From Chitinophagaceae bacterium (lineage in GTDB: Bacteria; Bacteroidota; Bacteroidia; Chitinophagales; Chitinophagaceae): 8,856 nt of DNA. The stretch spans positions 1 to 8,856 of the forward strand of contig JAJAZO010000056.1 in NCBI GenBank assembly GCA_026785745.1. Reading direction: 5' to 3'. How positions within the stretch are numbered: the stretch's first letter is position 1; each line of letters opens with the position of its first letter. The notes beneath the pieces are model-generated. The model had not been told where the DNA came from and did not search any database. It saw nothing but the letters and a program-made list of their open reading frames with translations. This document shows positions 6,683 through 8,856 of the stretch, piece after piece. The position numbers were made by a program, and so were the translations under genes.

Positions 6683-8856
6683 ATGCAGGACGCTACTATC
6701 ATCAGGCCTTATTTAAGGTTATCAGGATTAGAACCTTTAATTATCCGTCCCGAAACCAATTTCGTAAACGTTGGTGAAAGAACCAATGTTACCGGTTCTA
6801 AAATGTTTGCCCGGCTTATCAGGGAAAATAAATACGAAGAAGCATTAAGTGTGGCCCGTCAACAGGTAGAGAACGGTGCACAGGTGCTGGATGTAAACAT
6901 GGATGATGCACTACTGGATGGTGTGCTGGCCATGACAACATTCCTGAACCTGGTTCAAAGTGAACCGGACATTGCGAAGATTCCCATCATGGTAGATTCT
7001 TCAAAGTTTGAAATCATTGAAGCAGGGTTGAAATGTGTGCAGGGAAAATGTATTGTGAATTCTATCTCCATGAAAGAAGGAGTGGAAAAATTTATTGAGC
7101 AGGCAATTATCTGCCAGAGCTACGGTGCATCAGTAATTGTAATGGCTTTCGATGAAAAGGGCCAAGCTGATACTAAAGAAAGAAAAGTAGAAATATGCCA
7201 CCGGGCATATAAAATATTAACTGAACAGGTTGGTTACGATCCGCAGGATATAATTTTTGATCCGAACATTTTTGCCATTGCCACCGGCATGGAAGAACAT
7301 AACAACTACGGCGTTGATTTTATAGAAGCAACCAAAGAAATAAAAGAGCTGATGCCGCTTACAAAAATAAGTGGTGGTGTCAGCAACCTTTCCTTTGCAT
7401 TTAGGGGTAATGACCATGTACGGGAAGCTATGAACAGTGTATTTCTTTACTATGCCATTAAAGAAGGAATGGACATGGGGATTGTAAATGCCGGTCAGTT
7501 AGTGGTGTACGATGAAATAGAGCCGCAGTTAAAGAAATTGTGCGAAGATGTAATCCTTAACCACAATAATGATAATAATGAGGCTACTGAAAAACTGATT
7601 GACTTTGCCGATACCGTAAAAGCAAAAGGAAAAGAAAATATAAAAGATGAAAGCTGGAGAGAAACTTCGGTGGAAGAACGGTTAAAGCACTCCTTAGTAA
7701 ATGGCATTACCGATTATATTGATACGGATACGGAAGAAGCAAGACAGAAATATCCAAAACCATTGGATGTTATTGAAGGTCCGTTGATGGATGGAATGAA
7801 TGTGGTAGGTGATTTATTCGGTGCCGGTAAAATGTTTTTGCCGCAGGTAGTAAAAAGTGCAAGGGTGATGAAAAAATCTGTGGCCGTTCTTACTCCATAT
7901 ATAGAACAGGAAAAAGAAGATAGAAAACAAGCTCACCTCGCCGCCGGAACAATCAATGAAGAGACTGCAGGTGCAGCAAAAATATTACTGGCAACTGTAA
8001 AAGGCGATGTTCATGATATTGGTAAAAATATTGTCGGCGTTGTACTTGGTTGCAATGGTTATGATATTATTGACCTTGGGGTAATGGTGGCTACTGATAA
8101 AATACTGGATACAGCGGAAAGGGAAAAAGTTGATATCATTGGCTTAAGCGGATTGATTACTCCTTCACTCGACGAGATGGTGCATGTGGCACACGAAATG
8201 AAAAGAAGAGGAATGAAACAGCCATTGCTGATTGGTGGTGCTACCACCTCCCGTATGCACACGGCAGTAAAAATTGCCCCGCAATATGATAATGGTGTAT
8301 TGCATGTACTCGATGCATCAAGAAGTGTAACAGTAGCGGGTTCATTATTAAATGCAGAAAGTAAACCTGGACTACTCAAATCCACTACAGCAGAATACAC
8401 AAGACTGGCAGAAGATTTTGCCAATAAGAAAACGGTTAAACAGTATTTAAGATTTGCAGAAGCACAAAAAAATAAACTTGTAATTGACTGGAGTAATTAC
8501 ACACCACCTGTTCCAATTTTTACAGGAACAAAAATATTTGAAGCACATGATTTAGCAGAGATAAGAGAATATATTGACTGGCAGCCTTTCTTTATTGCCT
8601 GGGAAATGCATGGTAAGTTTCCACACATATTGACTGATACTGTTGTTGGTGTAGAAGCCACCAAACTATATCATGATGCCAATGCATTATTGGATAAAAT
8701 AGTTGCAGAAAAATGGTTAACTGCAAAAGGAGTTATTGGCTTTTGGGAAGCAGCAGCAACAGCGGCAGATACCATTAAAGTTCAAGGCCCCAACTCAACC
8801 ATACAATTAGAATCGTTGCGGCAGCAAATTAAGAAAGCTGCGGGTCAGCCAAATAT
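6683..8856 (+). CDS. metH: Methionine synthase folate-, cobalamin- and AdoMet-binding subunit (MetH modules 2-4, 3' truncated)
   Basis: This continuous frame of 724 codons, without a stop before the window end, matches E. coli MetH from module 2 onward. The pterin-binding barrel covers about residues 26-290: [17 protein letters not shown] 127-133, DPN 193-195, GGVSN 231-235. It should pass the methyl of methyltetrahydrofolate to cobalamin. The four-helix cap spans about 315-400 and includes [15 protein letters not shown]. The Rossmann cobalamin domain contains [12 protein letters not shown], with Asp442, His444 and Ser495 matching the E. coli D757-H759-S810 relay; His444 should be the lower axial ligand. 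The AdoMet-dependent reactivation domain begins near 580 ([16 protein letters not shown] at 632-647) and is cut off, with roughly 190 residues missing. All visible catalytic residues are intact. The ATG at 6683 follows the TAG of the small ORF with no spacer and no clear Shine-Dalgarno, so reinitiation or coupling is likely. Confidence 0.96.
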   Translation, partial: MQDATIIRPYLRLSGLEPLIIRPETNFVNVGERTNVTGSKMFARLIRENKYEEALSVARQQVENGAQVLDVNMDDALLDGVLAMTTFLNLVQSEPDIAKIPIMVDSSKFEIIEAGLKCVQGKCIVNSISMKEGVEKFIEQAIICQSYGASVIVMAFDEKGQADTKERKVEICHRAYKILTEQVGYDPQDIIFDPNIFAIATGMEEHNNYGVDFIEATKEIKELMPLTKISGGVSNLSFAFRGNDHVREAMNSVFLYYAIKEGMDMGIVNAGQLVVYDEIEPQLKKLCEDVILNHNNDNNEATEKLIDFADTVKAKGKENIKDESWRETSVEERLKHSLVNGITDYIDTDTEEARQKYPKPLDVIEGPLMDGMNVVGDLFGAGKMFLPQVVKSARVMKKSVAVLTPYIEQEKEDRKQAHLAAGTINEETAGAAKILLATVKGDVHDIGKNIVGVVLGCNGYDIIDLGVMVATDKILDTAEREKVDIIGLSGLITPSLDEMVHVAHEMKRRGMKQPLLIGGATTSRMHTAVKIAPQYDNGVLHVLDASRSVTVAGSLLNAESKPGLLKSTTAEYTRLAEDFANKKTVKQYLRFAEAQKNKLVIDWSNYTPPVPIFTGTKIFEAHDLAEIREYIDWQPFFIAWEMHGKFPHILTDTVVGVEATKLYHDANALLDKIVAEKWLTAKGVIGFWEAAATAADTIKVQGPNSTIQLESLRQQIKKAAGQPN

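Overview
The window reads as ordinary, densely coded chromosome from a Bacteroidota bacterium, most likely near Chitinophagaceae (an inference from style, not a database match). The pointers are AT-rich sequence, TAnnTTTG-type -7 promoter elements placed very close to start codons, few recognisable Shine-Dalgarno sites, a Bacteroidota-style Ig-like envelope protein, and a cobalamin-dependent methionine synthase split over separate genes. All recognised genes are on the + strand, and I see no mobile element, tRNA, rRNA or CRISPR array.

Layout. Bases 1-2941 hold the 3' part of a UvrD/Rep-family helicase fused to a C-terminal PD-(D/E)XK nuclease with a likely Fe-S cysteine set; its start and Walker A motif lie outside the window. 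Bases 3017-4447 encode an exported, probably lipid-anchored Ig-like protein. A short gap with a 12-bp perfect inverted repeat leads into recR (4530-5186). A 363-bp intergenic region follows. It contains an imperfect hairpin repeat, a good Bacteroidota promoter, and a leader of about 225 nt that can be drawn as a three-way-junction RNA. Bases 5550-6587 encode the homocysteine module of methionine synthase, and 6683-8856 encode the folate, cobalamin and the beginning of the reactivation modules, running off the window end.

Between the two methionine synthase genes, filling the gap exactly, is a 32-codon ORF (6584-6682). It overlaps the upstream stop as ATGA, and its TAG stop directly abuts the ATG of the downstream gene in the same frame. 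It would encode a single-span membrane peptide with a basic C-terminal tail.

Functionally there are two themes. One is recombinational DNA repair (helicase-nuclease and RecR). The other is the B12-dependent methionine cycle, in which the split MetH parts should together transfer a methyl group from methyltetrahydrofolate to homocysteine. The two most unusual items are the structured metH leader, which lacks the B12-box and SAM-I signatures I know, and the small membrane ORF wedged into the metH split.
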